NCBI RefSeq assembly: GCF_034262375.1
Contig: NZ_CP139558.1
Coordinates: forward strand, 7,254,001 to 7,318,000
Direction of reading: 5' to 3'
Origin: Mucilaginibacter sabulilitoris
GTDB taxonomy: Bacteria; Bacteroidota; Bacteroidia; Sphingobacteriales; Sphingobacteriaceae
Length of the DNA: 64,000 nt
Shown piece by piece: positions 26,103 to 35,445 of the stretch. Both the position numbers and the translations under genes were made by a program. Each line of letters starts with the position of its first letter. Position 1 is the first letter of the stretch. A model generated the notes under the pieces. That model saw only the letters and a program-made list of their open reading frames with translations, was not told the DNA's origin and made no database searches.

Positions 26103-26397
26103 GAACACCTTTGCAAAGGTCAGCTTTCGCCGTAAAACGACAAAGATGTCTGCAAACGTCGACGGCTTGCCAAATACCATCATTGTTACTGCCAAAACCA
26201 GTCTGATAGACCGGCTAAAGGCAAAACTATGTGAATATTGCGGCGCAACGAATGATCTGGAAATGCATCATGTCAGGAAACTTAAGGACCTGAAAGGACG
26301 ACAACCATGGGAAAAACTGATGATCGCACGAAGAAGAAAGACCCTTGCGGTCTGCCATTCCTGTCATCAAAAGATACACCACGGAAAAATGGACTGA
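26101..26397 (+). pseudogene. HNH endonuclease end of the maturase, detached by the IS
   Basis: The frame continues the maturase across the duplicated target (QKM-NTFAKVSFRRKTT). It holds a zinc-type HNH nuclease: CEYCG, EMHHVRKLKDLKG, then CHSCHQKIHHG. In the intact intron protein this domain nicks the second strand of target DNA. The target duplication leaves an ATG at 26101, so a 98-residue stand-alone HNH protein could be made if a transcript reaches it. Confidence 0.8.
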
Positions 26398-26409
26398 AGA
26401 TACTGTGGA

Positions 26410-26443
26410 AAGCCGTATGCGCTGAGAGGTGCACGTACGGTTT
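26410..26443 (+). ncRNA. Group II intron domain V (catalytic hairpin)
   Basis: 34-nt hairpin starting AAGCCGTATGCG and ending TGCACGTACGGTTT, with the AGC catalytic triad at 26411-26413 and a two-base bulge in the 3' arm. Intact, so self-splicing chemistry is not obviously lost. Confidence 0.88.
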
Positions 26444-26504
26444 GGAGGAAAGCTCTCGGAAACCTATTTTAGTAATAAAACAAGGCGCCGGGGGCTCATC
26501 CTAC

Positions 26505-26854
26505 GATTGAAACAAGAGGCATTGGCTATCGCGCTTGGTGAGGAATGGAGTCAGAAAAAAGTATCGTTGCTTGAACAAAAAGAAGTCATTGAGGAAAATC
26601 TCTTAAATCAGGTTGCTGAAATACTAAAGGTACCAGTAGAAGCAATTAAGAACTTCAGTGAGGATAGTGTCCTCAATATCATATCGAATACTTTTACAAG
26701 TACAGACACTTCGACTTTAAACGCCATAAATTATCAACCGACCTTTCATCCATTAGATAAAGTAATAGAGTTGTTTGAGGAAAATAAAAGGCTTTACGAA
26801 CAACTTTTAGCGAGCGAACGAGAAAAGGTAGAAATACTGAAAAGTAAAGGTTAA
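26505..26854 (+). CDS. XRE-family regulator, 3' exon
   Basis: After splicing this gives LKQEALAIALGEEWSQKKVSLLEQKEVIEENLL (rest of the HTH), then AEILKVPVEAIKNFSE, a linker with NYQPTFHPLDKVIEL, and a terminal helix YEQLLASEREKVEIL. This is the standard layout of short Bacteroidota XRE regulators. Without splicing no start codon in this exon would give the HTH. Role unknown; it probably regulates an element gene or itself. Confidence 0.85.
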
Positions 26855-26942
26855 AATCAATAGGGTATTTTTTAACAATACAAATCGTTCAAAGCTTTAG
26901 CAGATCAAACTGTTATTTCATGCGTAACCAATTTTGAACGCC

Positions 26943-27180
26943 ATGAAAGTAACTATCAGAAAACATGCTCTTACAAGGGGGCGTCACCGCCTGTTTTTGG
27001 ACTACTACCAGCTAATCCTAAACCCAAAAACAAAAAGCAGACTGGCTACGAGAACCTTTAACTCTTCGTATTCGACCATCCGGAAACTCCCGCGGAAAGA
27101 AATCTACCTTAAGTGGAAATCGAACCATAAAAATAGGACTTAAACCCTCCGTAATTCAAAAAACAGACCAAATTTAGAAA
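26943..27180 (+). pseudogene. N-terminal remnant of a tyrosine integrase
   Basis: Starts as MKVTIRKHALTRGRHRLFLDYYQLILNPKTK, the arm-DNA-binding start of Bacteroidota integrases. The frame then shifts at about 27040; the next frame reads QTGYENL*LFVFDHPETPAERNLP*VEIEP, which is the expected continuation with stops. The core and catalytic domains are gone. It is debris of an integrated element. An ATG at 26934 in the same frame is also possible. Confidence 0.7.
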
Positions 27181-27618
27181 CGGTATAAAATTAAAATAGT
27201 AAAAGTCGAACCACTTTTTACTGCGCGCTAACAGTCTGCTTATGAGATTCTTATGTGTATAAAAAAAGGAAACACGCTTGGTTGCATGTTTCCTTAAGTG
27301 ACCTTGGGACTCGAACCAAAATTGTCATTAACTTCTTGGTTTATAGCCTTACTCTCTAATACCATCAAAAAACGTCAAAAGATGAACTAAGTGTTCGATT
27401 GGAATCCCCCTCTGCCTGCCAAGTAATCTACATTGAGGGGTCCCTTCAGATCCTGCATGCTGTGCCGATTCCGCACGGCACATGTTCGTTTCCGATACAA
27501 CCCTGGGGAGTAATTATAGAATAAGTATTTAAATATCAATTAATTATATTTTAGGCACTTGTTTAGCTAATCTGTGGTATCCTGCTATAATTTAGTGTCA
27601 CCTCCAACTTATCCGTGT
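27181..27618. other. Mobile-element scar region, no gene
   Basis: Holds a hairpin at 27266-27295 with an adjacent minus-strand T-arm-like sequence GGTTCGAGTCCC (27306-27317), a plus-strand piece like a tRNA 3' end (27391-27420) and a GC-rich hairpin TGTGCCG/CGGCACA (about 27461-27482). The last 100 bp are AT-rich upstream sequence of the ABC permease gene. No gene seen. Confidence 0.5.
27266..27295. repeat. Hairpin beside a T-arm-like sequence
   Basis: AAGGAAACA (27266-27274) pairs with TGTTTCCTT (27287-27295). On the minus strand it follows GGTTCGAGTCCC and is followed by a T-run, as in a tRNA 3' end plus terminator. Confidence 0.55.
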
Positions 27619-30009
27619 ATGCTGACCAATTATTTTAAACTCGCATTCCGCTGCCTGGCCTCAAAAAAAGGTTTTACGGCGTTGAATATTTCGGGCTTAG
27701 CGATCGGGCTAACCATTTGTTTACTCATTGTTCTTTACGTTTGGGATGAATCGGGTTACGACCGCTATAATTTAAAAGCAGACCGCATATACCGGGCAGA
27801 ACTTACTGCAAAATATGGCAATAATACGAATACCTATGCCGCAGTACAAAGCGCTTTGGCGGGCACGGCTAAAAGCGACTTCCCCGCGGTGGAACAGGCA
27901 GCCCGGTTAAGACCAATAATCTACGAGCAGCCGAGCGGCTTTCGAATTAAAAAGGGTAATGCCACCCTACGGGAAACCCGGATCATTTATGCCGACCCGA
28001 CCTTATTTGAGGTATTTACTTTACCTATCGCAGTAGGCGATCACGCTACGGCTTTAAAGCCACCTTTTACCGCTGTACTCACCGAAACCGCCGCCAGGAA
28101 ATACTTTGGCAGCAAGCCCGCCGTAGGTAGCACATTAATACTGAACGATACCCTTAATTATAAGGTGACTGCGGTGATCAAAGATGTTCCCAGACAAAGC
28201 CATTTTAATTACGATATTTTCTTGTCTATGGCTTCGCTGGCCGACAGTCACAATCCGAATTGGGGCGGCGGAGGCTATAATACCTACCTGTTATTGCGCC
28301 CCGGCGCCGATCCGGACCTGCTCGCGCGGCAATTCACCGCCCTCGCTATGAAGAACAGCAGTTCCTGGATGGGCAAAAATGATTATGTGAAGATTGCACT
28401 AAGGCCGCTCACGGACATTCACCTTACTTCTAATTTACAACAGGAACTTGGCGCCAATGGGAACGGGCAATACGTAAAGGTATTTTCCATTATCGCGCTT
28501 TTTATCCTGCTCATCGGTTGCGTCAATTTCATGAATCTGTCAACTGCCAGGTCAGTTGGCCGGGCCCGCGAAGTGGGCGTGCGAAAAGTACTGGGCTCAG
28601 GCCGCATGGCGTTGGTACTCCAATTTTTGAGTGAATCCACCTTGATGGCGCTGATCGCCACTGTGATCGCTACTCTGTCCGCCTGGTTGTTGTTGCCCTT
28701 ATTCAACCAGGTATGGGGCAAACAGCTGGCATTCGATCTGCCTGTTTTGACCCGACTAATTCCTGCAGCCTTGCTCACAGTGATCGTTGTCGGTCTGCTG
28801 GCAGGGGCTTATCCTGCCTTCTTTCTGTCTGCTTTTCAGCCCGCGGAAGTATTGAAGGGCAAGCTATCCACCGGCTTAAAGGGGGCGTTCCTCCGCCGTT
28901 CTTTGGTGGTGTTCCAATTTTCGATATCGGTTTTTCTCATCATCGGTACGCTGGTGATTTACGACCAACTGCAATATATACAAACCACTAACCTCGGTTA
29001 TAACCGTGAACAGGTACTGATCATAAAAAACACCGAAGGCCTGGATAACCGTGCAAAGATACTTAAGCAACAGATTGAACAGTTGAATGGCGTTTCGTCG
29101 GCTTCCTTTACCACTTATGTGCCCACAGGGGACTTCAGCAGGCCCATGGCGTTTTTCCCAACCAAAGAAGCCGATATGGGACATAGTATGTTCACCCAGT
29201 TCTGGCCGGTAGATGAAGGTTATTTACAAACCCTGGGAATTGAACTAAAAGCCGGCCGCAACTTCTTACCTGGTGTTAAATCAGACTCCTCGGCGGTCAT
29301 TATCAACGAGACCGCCGCACGTTTTCTTGGTTTTAAGGATCCTCTTAATCGAACAATTTACCGGGGCAGTATGGCGTTGCAGCCTTTCCGGGTTATCGGC
29401 GTGGTTAAAGATTTTCACTTTAACACCCTGCGTGAGAATATCACGCCCCTCGTGCTGCATTTATCGGAGGACAAAGGCGCGCTGAATATTAAGATTCATA
29501 CCACTCATCTTAATGACATCATGCGCAGGCTGAAGCAGACCTGGGCCGGTATTGCGCCAGAACGGGCATTTAATTATACCTTCATGGACGAACAGTTTGA
29601 TCATGTATACCGTGAAGAGAACCGTATCAGCGAATTATTCCTGATTTTCACTACATTGGCTATCGTCATTGCCTGTTTAGGCCTATTCGGGCTGGCTGCC
29701 TATGCCGCTGAACAACGTACCCGCGAAATCAGTATCCGCAAAGTGTTGGGTGCCAGTGTACCCGAACTCGTTAACTTGCTGGTCAATGATTTTCTCAAAC
29801 CTGTCGGGATTGCTATCCTGATCGCTTCCCCGATGGCCTGGTTCGCTATGCGGCAATGGCTGGAGAATTATGCTTACCATACGACCGTTCAATGGTGGGT
29901 GATCGGCGCGGCTGCAGCAGGGGCTCTTTTGATCGCCTTTTTGACAGTTGCCTTCCAGTCTATTAAAGCAGCGACCCTAAATCCTGCAATAGGCTTAAAA
30001 GCAGAATAA
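27619..30009 (+). CDS. ABC transporter permease, FtsX/MacB type
   Basis: 796 residues from the ATG at 27619 (MLTNYFKLAFRCLASKKGFTALNISGLAIG, the typical start). Two copies of the MacB periplasmic-core plus FtsX unit: a first membrane helix at ~21-42, a periplasmic domain, three helices around residues 290-430, then a second periplasmic domain and three last helices with RTREISIRKVLGAS. In Bacteroidota such two-unit permeases are partnered by a separate ATPase and exchange lipoproteins, peptides or drugs. No ATPase gene is adjacent, so its partner is elsewhere. Confidence 0.9.
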   Translation: MLTNYFKLAFRCLASKKGFTALNISGLAIGLTICLLIVLYVWDESGYDRYNLKADRIYRAELTAKYGNNTNTYAAVQSALAGTAKSDFPAVEQAARLRPIIYEQPSGFRIKKGNATLRETRIIYADPTLFEVFTLPIAVGDHATALKPPFTAVLTETAARKYFGSKPAVGSTLILNDTLNYKVTAVIKDVPRQSHFNYDIFLSMASLADSHNPNWGGGGYNTYLLLRPGADPDLLARQFTALAMKNSSSWMGKNDYVKIALRPLTDIHLTSNLQQELGANGNGQYVKVFSIIALFILLIGCVNFMNLSTARSVGRAREVGVRKVLGSGRMALVLQFLSESTLMALIATVIATLSAWLLLPLFNQVWGKQLAFDLPVLTRLIPAALLTVIVVGLLAGAYPAFFLSAFQPAEVLKGKLSTGLKGAFLRRSLVVFQFSISVFLIIGTLVIYDQLQYIQTTNLGYNREQVLIIKNTEGLDNRAKILKQQIEQLNGVSSASFTTYVPTGDFSRPMAFFPTKEADMGHSMFTQFWPVDEGYLQTLGIELKAGRNFLPGVKSDSSAVIINETAARFLGFKDPLNRTIYRGSMALQPFRVIGVVKDFHFNTLRENITPLVLHLSEDKGALNIKIHTTHLNDIMRRLKQTWAGIAPERAFNYTFMDEQFDHVYREENRISELFLIFTTLAIVIACLGLFGLAAYAAEQRTREISIRKVLGASVPELVNLLVNDFLKPVGIAILIASPMAWFAMRQWLENYAYHTTVQWWVIGAAAAGALLIAFLTVAFQSIKAATLNPAIGLKAE

Positions 30010-30178
30010 TCATGTTTGGCCCACGGTTCACTATTACACAGGCTGTCCCGATATCTCAAGCAACACGGTATATTGGAAAAAAATATGTGCTCCATGCAGC
30101 TAATAAAGCAGCATTGTATCGTTACGGAGGCTTGTTTATTAACAGGTGTGTGCAGAATTTAAATTATATTTAACGATA
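30010..30178. other. Spacer
   Basis: No gene and no strong hairpin noticed between the permease stop and the serine hydrolase start. Confidence 0.4.
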
Positions 30179-31690
30179 ATGACAAAGAAGTTTTTACTAT
30201 ACCTTATCTTAGTTTTCATTTGCGCGGAACATGTTTTTTCACAGTCACAAAATATTAAAACCAGTGATAAGTTTTCTGCTTTTCAAACAGGGGAACCTGA
30301 GGAAGAAGGCTTTTCTTCCACGAAATTAAGCGCTATCTTCCCCTATGTCCGGAATCATCAGGTAAATGTCCACAGCCTTATGATTATAAGGAATAATAAA
30401 ATCGTCTTTAATGCCAATTTTTATCCTTATACCACGGGCTTGCAACATGATATCGCATCCTGTACAAAATCAATCACCTCTTTATTGGTTGGTATTGCCA
30501 TAGATAAGGGATTTATCCGCGACGAAAATGAATTAGTCAAAAACTATTTTCCGGAAATTAAGTCATACAGTGAGAACTTCCAGACTTTAACTATAAAAGA
30601 CTTACTTACCATGACCTCCGGTTTGGATTGCAGGGGAGATAATGAGGAAACTTTATTCTCCGGGCTTTTCAAGGCATCCGATTGGCCGGTATATATTTTT
30701 AACATTCCAAGCACAAGTCCCTCTGGGAAACAGTTCTCTTATTGCAGTTGTAATTTCTACCTTCTTGCGGAGATTCTATACCGTTCTACAAAAGTATCTC
30801 CCGAAAAATTTGCGGATAAACACCTGTTTAAACCAATGGGGATCAAGAATTTCTATTGGACGAAAAATAATAAAGGTGTTAATTACGGATGGGGAGATCT
30901 GGCCATCAAGCCATATGATATGGCAAAAATAGGACGTTTATTATTGAGTAATGGAAAATGGAATGGCGTTCAGCTTATTTCAGAGGATTATATCAGGAAG
31001 GCAACTAATATACAAATCCCTTTTAGTGGCGGTAAAGGATATGGTTATGGATTTTGGGTCGATAATGACCATTCTTTTCAGGCTGTAGGCCGGGGCGGGC
31101 AAAGAATTCACGTTGATAGGTTATATAATGCCATTGTCATTGCTACCGGCGGTGGTTATAACTGGGATGAAAAAGGAGGATTAGATGAACTTATTGGGCA
31201 TTCAGTTCATTTGGATGCTTTAAATAAAAATCAACCTGCCGCCGATAGTCTGAAAGCAGCAATTGTCAATGCGGCAAAAATCAACGGCATTCTGCCCGTA
31301 GATAATTTGGCAAGCACCCAGCAGGATGTCTTGCCCAACCGTACGATGATCTTAGGAAAAAACAGCCTGAATATTTCGACATTGCGGATCATCACCTCCG
31401 GTTATGCTGATACTATATTCAGAATTACCTACTTATCCGGAAAGGTTGTCAATTATCCATTGGGTACAGGAACAAAATATCGTTATTTTAAGGACACTTC
31501 TTCGAGCCATGTCTATGCAATCAGAGGTTATTGGAAATCGCAAGATGACTTCGTGGTAGATCTTAATACATTAACAAAAATTAATGACTATAAAATTGAT
31601 TTCAAGTTAAAAAGTAATCAAGTAATAATTAAAGAAGGAACTCTGCCTATAAATGACACGTTGCGGGTTCACTTTGACGGTAATAAATAA
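30179..31690 (+). CDS. Secreted serine hydrolase, beta-lactamase fold
   Basis: 503 residues from the ATG at 30179, which starts a signal peptide (MTKKFLLYLILVFICAEHVFS). The nucleophile motif is SCTK (IASCTKSITSLLVG). A Cys-rich YCSCNFYLL stands where YxN is expected, and GRGGQRIHVD is near the third motif. The last ~120 residues form a separate beta-rich tail (TLRIITSGYADTIFRITYLSGKVVNYPLG). Members hydrolyse esters or D-peptides. Not linked to the permease by an obvious operon (about 170 bp gap). Confidence 0.83.
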   Translation: MTKKFLLYLILVFICAEHVFSQSQNIKTSDKFSAFQTGEPEEEGFSSTKLSAIFPYVRNHQVNVHSLMIIRNNKIVFNANFYPYTTGLQHDIASCTKSITSLLVGIAIDKGFIRDENELVKNYFPEIKSYSENFQTLTIKDLLTMTSGLDCRGDNEETLFSGLFKASDWPVYIFNIPSTSPSGKQFSYCSCNFYLLAEILYRSTKVSPEKFADKHLFKPMGIKNFYWTKNNKGVNYGWGDLAIKPYDMAKIGRLLLSNGKWNGVQLISEDYIRKATNIQIPFSGGKGYGYGFWVDNDHSFQAVGRGGQRIHVDRLYNAIVIATGGGYNWDEKGGLDELIGHSVHLDALNKNQPAADSLKAAIVNAAKINGILPVDNLASTQQDVLPNRTMILGKNSLNISTLRIITSGYADTIFRITYLSGKVVNYPLGTGTKYRYFKDTSSSHVYAIRGYWKSQDDFVVDLNTLTKINDYKIDFKLKSNQVIIKEGTLPINDTLRVHFDGNK

Positions 31691-31794
31691 ATTTGTTACT
31701 CACAAGGCCATACAGTCCGCAATAATTTCCTTTATGACTTCCAAGATTCCATCCAAGTGTTCTAATAGAATCCCATTCACCCTGCAAAACTAAA

Positions 31795-31820
31795 CTAAAC
31801 CCAGCGATGCTCGGGTTTAG
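31795..31820. terminator. Terminator between convergent serine hydrolase genes
   Basis: CTAAACCC (31795-31802) pairs with GGGTTTAG (31813-31820), with AAA/TTT flanks. Able to act on both strands. Confidence 0.65.
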
Positions 31821-31848
31821 TAGTTTATTACAAATACGCCGCGTTTTA

Positions 31849-31868
31849 AGGTGTTCGAAATCTCATAA
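31849..31868 (+). repeat. 20-base motif shared with the tRNA-Ser flank
   Basis: AGGTGTTCGAAATCTCATAA here; AGGTGTTCTAAATCTCATAA at 8133-8152, one mismatch. Each lies about 30 bp after a terminator hairpin that follows a tRNA 3' end or a look-alike. Confidence 0.6.
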
Positions 31869-31959
31869 ATATCTTTATAAAGTAATCGCAATGGTTTTTA
31901 TTGATGACAAAACCAACAAAGGCGGGAGCTTGCAGATGCTCTCTGGATAAAAATACCAC

Positions 31960-33474
31960 TCAATTTTTCTTTTTCAAAAACGTGATATCCGCTACTTCCG
32001 GTTCTAACGCGCCGGAAAGTGAAATGATGTCACCCACAGTGTTCATATGAAACTGTAGCCTGCCACCTGGTACGCGCGCCCTGAAGATGTCGAAGCTCAG
32101 GTGTTCGAAAAAGATCGGTTGCCCATTGTGTGTAGCGTGAAGGGTATCGTTTATGCTGGATATCACAATACTCCCATAAGCCGGGTGCAGGTAAGTACCC
32201 GTGTAGTCGTTCAATGGGTGTGTTAACTGAGCCCCGGCCGGGCGTTTTTGTACTGACGCAGGCGAACCAGCCTTTGGTTGCCGTGCCAGGATTAGCCCAT
32301 TCCAGTTTTTGTAAAGTAACGAGAGCATTTTATCAGCGATTTGGGCTGTAATGATCTCTGCAATGGTCGCGTCGAATTTGTTGACCAGTACGACGATGCC
32401 CAGGCTGTCAGTCGGGAAAAAGGATGTCGTAGAAGAATAAAGTGGTAGGTCGCCGCTATGTGTCACCTCGTAGTGCCCCCGGTAAGAGGCGATATTCCAA
32501 CCGTAGCCATAATCACCAAAGTAACAATCCGGATAAGCCGGCAGACCGGGGCGTGGATGGGAAGGGGCACTCATTTGCGGCGAAGTGGCCTCCCGGATAA
32601 ACTTTGCGGATAACACCTGCCTCCCCTTGTACTTCCCATCATTGGTCATAGCGATCAACCATTTGGCCATATCATTCACTGATGAATTCATACTGCCCGC
32701 AGGATTAGCGCCGTCGCTTCCGGGAGTACCTTTGATGATCGTATCGCCCCTTAATGTATATCCCAAAGAATACTCGGACGATTTATCCAGGTCAGAGATC
32801 AGAGAACTGGTACTGCCCATTTCCAACGGGGCTAATATCTTTTCCTTCATGTAGGCTTCCCAGGTCTTTCCGCTCAATTTTTGCACAAGTCCGCCCAGTA
32901 CAGTGTACATCAGGTTACAATACTTCAGTTCTTCCCGAAAGCCGGCCGAGGGCTCTAAGAACCGGATGCGGTAAACGATGCTATCCATTGATAAGGGCAC
33001 TTTAGAATGTGTAAGCCAATCGTGCCTGGGCAGCCCGGTGCGGTGAGTAAGCATATCTTTAACCGTCACGTTATTGGTCAGTAAATCGTTGTAAAATACC
33101 AGTTCCGGGTAGTAACCATGTACAGGTTTATTAATATCGAGTTTGCCGTCTGTAACGAGTGTGCCAATCAGTTGCCCTGTAAAAGCTTTGGTACAGGAGG
33201 CGATGGAAAACACGGTGTTCGGTGTTACTGGCAGCTTTTGCTCAAGGTCCCTATACCCAAATCCGTTAGCGTAGATCACTTTCCCTTTTTCAACCACGGC
33301 AACTGCGCAACCCACCACATGCCAGTCGCGAAGAACACGGTTTACCATGGTGTCGATACCTCGCAACCGTGGGTCCTGGCGCAGGTTTTGTCCTTGTGTC
33401 CGAAACACAATAAAACAAAGTGCAATTAGTAATAGCACCTTAAAACTTGCTTTTTTTAGAAAGTTATTTATCAT
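31960..33474 (-). CDS. Secreted serine hydrolase, beta-lactamase fold with DUF3471 tail
   Basis: 504 residues from the Met at 33474, which opens a signal peptide (KVLLLIALCFIVFRTQG). A Met 11 codons earlier is less likely. Motifs: nucleophile SCTK (SIASCTKAF), YCN (KYCNLMYTVLGG) and HSG (VTHSGDLPL), the complete SxxK/YxN/HxG set. The C-terminal ~90 residues (LNDYTGTYLHPAYGSIVIS...) match the lipocalin-like DUF3471 domain usual in these proteins. Likely periplasmic peptidase or esterase. Divergent from the AraC gene at 33730, which may control it. Confidence 0.88.
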   Translation of the reverse strand: MINNFLKKASFKVLLLIALCFIVFRTQGQNLRQDPRLRGIDTMVNRVLRDWHVVGCAVAVVEKGKVIYANGFGYRDLEQKLPVTPNTVFSIASCTKAFTGQLIGTLVTDGKLDINKPVHGYYPELVFYNDLLTNNVTVKDMLTHRTGLPRHDWLTHSKVPLSMDSIVYRIRFLEPSAGFREELKYCNLMYTVLGGLVQKLSGKTWEAYMKEKILAPLEMGSTSSLISDLDKSSEYSLGYTLRGDTIIKGTPGSDGANPAGSMNSSVNDMAKWLIAMTNDGKYKGRQVLSAKFIREATSPQMSAPSHPRPGLPAYPDCYFGDYGYGWNIASYRGHYEVTHSGDLPLYSSTTSFFPTDSLGIVVLVNKFDATIAEIITAQIADKMLSLLYKNWNGLILARQPKAGSPASVQKRPAGAQLTHPLNDYTGTYLHPAYGSIVISSINDTLHATHNGQPIFFEHLSFDIFRARVPGGRLQFHMNTVGDIISLSGALEPEVADITFLKKKN

Positions 33475-33729
33475 CTTATGGGTCGAATTGAGGGCTTTTC
33501 GGTGCATTTGCCCCCAATAAAGGCCGCGGCCAAACGCAAGATGTTTAAAAGAATCAAAACGTGACAGCAGCCGATGTTTTTGCGGGCTTTGTGAGAATAT
33601 TTTTCAATCAAAAATAATGCTTTCTATAGCGGAAAAATAGAACAGAATTAACCCGACTCCTACAGAATGTACCGGATCATTCATTCCGGTCTTAAAATTT
33701 CAGTCCGTAATTTGTTTGTATATTGAGGC

Positions 33730-34521
33730 ATGCAAATATTCAAAGAAGGCCATCACATCAGCCGCGTGATCGATAGTGTGCAGCCGCCGGATTTTATTGC
33801 CAGTCGTACTTTACTCTCGCCCGAAGATTTTAATGGTGCGCGTCATTACCACGATAACGCTCACTTCAGTTTTGTGTTGAGGGGTGGTTGCGCGGAAGTT
33901 AAACGTACTCACTACGAGCGCCTGCCCGGAAGCATAACCTGGTATGAAGCCGGCGAACCACATCAAATGACCAAAGTCAAGACTCCTTCCTATCATGTTA
34001 ATTTTGAATTGCCGGAAAACTTTTTTACAACTTATGGCATAAAGGAAAGCGCTATAGGGCACGCACTAAAAGTGCATCCCGGGGCTGGGATTATGATGGT
34101 GAGAACTTATAATGAATTAGACAAACCGGATGTTCATTCCGAAGACGCATTGCGGATGCTGCTGCTTGGATTGATTCAGGGCCAAGCTAAGCTGGAAGCG
34201 TCAGGGATTCCGGCATGGGTAAAAATCGTACAGGAACTATTAAACGACAAGTGGAACGAAAACATCACGCTTGCAGAATTATCAATAGCTTGCGGCATCC
34301 ATCCGGTTACGATATCCAGGTATTTTCCCGTGTACTTTTCTTTCACCTTCGGTCAGTATTGCCGCATGCTAAAAGTACGCCACGCCATCAGTATGATTCG
34401 TTTAAAGCGGACCAATTTATTTGAAGTGGCATATGCATGCGGATTTTCTGATCAAAGTCATTTTATTCGCAACTTCAAAGCATACACCGGCATACTTCCG
34501 GCGACATGGCAAAAAATATAA
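33730..34521 (+). CDS. AraC-family transcriptional regulator
   Basis: 263 residues. The N-terminal cupin-like domain has HYHDNAHFSFVLRGG and the SITWYEAGEPHQM motif. The C-terminal AraC HTH pair is ITLAELSIACGIHPVTISRYF and LFEVAYACGFSDQSHFIRNFKAYTGILPATWQ. It is divergent from the serine hydrolase at 31960-33474 with 255 bp between starts, so that hydrolase is the likeliest target. Cytosolic. Confidence 0.9.
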   Translation: MQIFKEGHHISRVIDSVQPPDFIASRTLLSPEDFNGARHYHDNAHFSFVLRGGCAEVKRTHYERLPGSITWYEAGEPHQMTKVKTPSYHVNFELPENFFTTYGIKESAIGHALKVHPGAGIMMVRTYNELDKPDVHSEDALRMLLLGLIQGQAKLEASGIPAWVKIVQELLNDKWNENITLAELSIACGIHPVTISRYFPVYFSFTFGQYCRMLKVRHAISMIRLKRTNLFEVAYACGFSDQSHFIRNFKAYTGILPATWQKI

Positions 34522-34693
34522 TCAATATGAAAAAGGTAAGGGAAGTCTTATTTATCAGGGGAAGTGAGTTCAGGATGGTATCCTGATAAGTACAATATAC
34601 AGGTAAAGATCAAGGGCAACTCCTTATTGGGATATGCCCTTGTTTTTTATAATAGAATCTAATTTTGAAAATCCGATAATGCCAAAATAAGAA

Positions 34694-35389
34694 TCAATGG
34701 CCTTGAACAGCGGATGCGGCCTTGCGGATTACGTCGATAACAATTTCGGGATTTGAAAGCATCGGTACATGGCTGCTTTCAACTTCTGTAATTGTTGCCC
34801 CCATACGTTTAGAAACCCACCGTTGCAAATCGGGATGGACGGTATGATCCTGGGTGCACAAAATATACCAACTTGGCTTAGTACCCCAAGGTGTACCTGT
34901 GATTTTTTGTTGGTGGAATAGGTCGTAAACAGGAGCGTAATGGGTAGCCCACACCAATTTTTGTTCTTCCGCGGAAAGATCACCAGCGAAAAATTCGGTA
35001 CCATTAGGGAGCATCCAGGCGCGTCCATCGGCTACCTCTACGCGTGTGAAGATGTCTGAGGGGTACTTATCAAGCTGTTCCTGTACCGTTTCGCCAATAT
35101 CTGGTGCTACGGCGGCTATATAGACAAGGCCAACAACACGGTCGTCCATACCGGAAGCTGTAATGGTGGCACCGCCGTAAGAATGCCCTACGAGGATAAC
35201 GGGACTGCCAACACGGTTCAGCGTCCGCTTTACCGTCGCTACGTCTTCTTCGAACGAATCCAGACCATATTGAACTGCGATCACTTCATGCCCATCGGCT
35301 TGCAGCGCAGGGATCACTTTGCTGAAACATGAGCCATCTGCCCAGATGCCATGGCAGAAAACGATTGTGGGTTTCTTTGTAGAAGTCAT
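34694..35389 (-). CDS. Alpha/beta hydrolase (esterase-like)
   Basis: 231 residues. VFCHGIWADGSCFSKVIPAL is the oxyanion region, GHSYGGATI the nucleophile elbow (Ser), a Q-D-H-T stretch (CTQDHTVHP) the acid, and SSHVPMLSNPEIV the catalytic His. No signal peptide. This matches the family annotated as alpha/beta hydrolases/esterases of the salicylate-ester group; substrate unknown. It is followed (upstream on this strand) by a Crp/Fnr regulator 56 bp away that may be co-expressed. Confidence 0.88.
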   Translation of the reverse strand: MTSTKKPTIVFCHGIWADGSCFSKVIPALQADGHEVIAVQYGLDSFEEDVATVKRTLNRVGSPVILVGHSYGGATITASGMDDRVVGLVYIAAVAPDIGETVQEQLDKYPSDIFTRVEVADGRAWMLPNGTEFFAGDLSAEEQKLVWATHYAPVYDLFHQQKITGTPWGTKPSWYILCTQDHTVHPDLQRWVSKRMGATITEVESSHVPMLSNPEIVIDVIRKAASAVQGH

Positions 35390-35445
35390 TTGTTTTTAGT
35401 TTCCATAAAGATAAAAACGGCGATTCCTACAAAAGTTAACCAAAG

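Larger units (their letters stand above)
22279..26504 (+). mobile_element. Group II intron interrupted by an insertion sequence
   Basis: The 5' end GTGCGCCC fits the GUGYG consensus, and the 3' end is CCTAC. The 34-nt domain V is at 26410-26443 with the AGC triad (26411-26413) and the closing CGTACGGTTT. Domain VI follows. The intron-encoded RT starts at 22842. Without the IS and its duplicated 8 bp the intron is 2,482 bp, a normal size. It sits inside an XRE gene and removing it restores the reading frame. CCATCAT at 22342-22348 is complementary to the last 7 exon bases (ATGATGG), but lies early for EBS1; the GCATCAG near 22513 is an alternative. Confidence 0.9.
31691..31959. other. Spacer with terminator and island-scar motifs
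   Basis: Contains a tRNA-3'-end-like piece (31756-31785), a terminator hairpin (31795-31820) and a 20-base motif (31849-31868) shared with 8133-8152. No gene. Confidence 0.5.

Noticed and set aside
26307..26510. 67-residue frame over intron domain V
   Set aside because: It reads structured intron RNA in another frame than the HNH domain.
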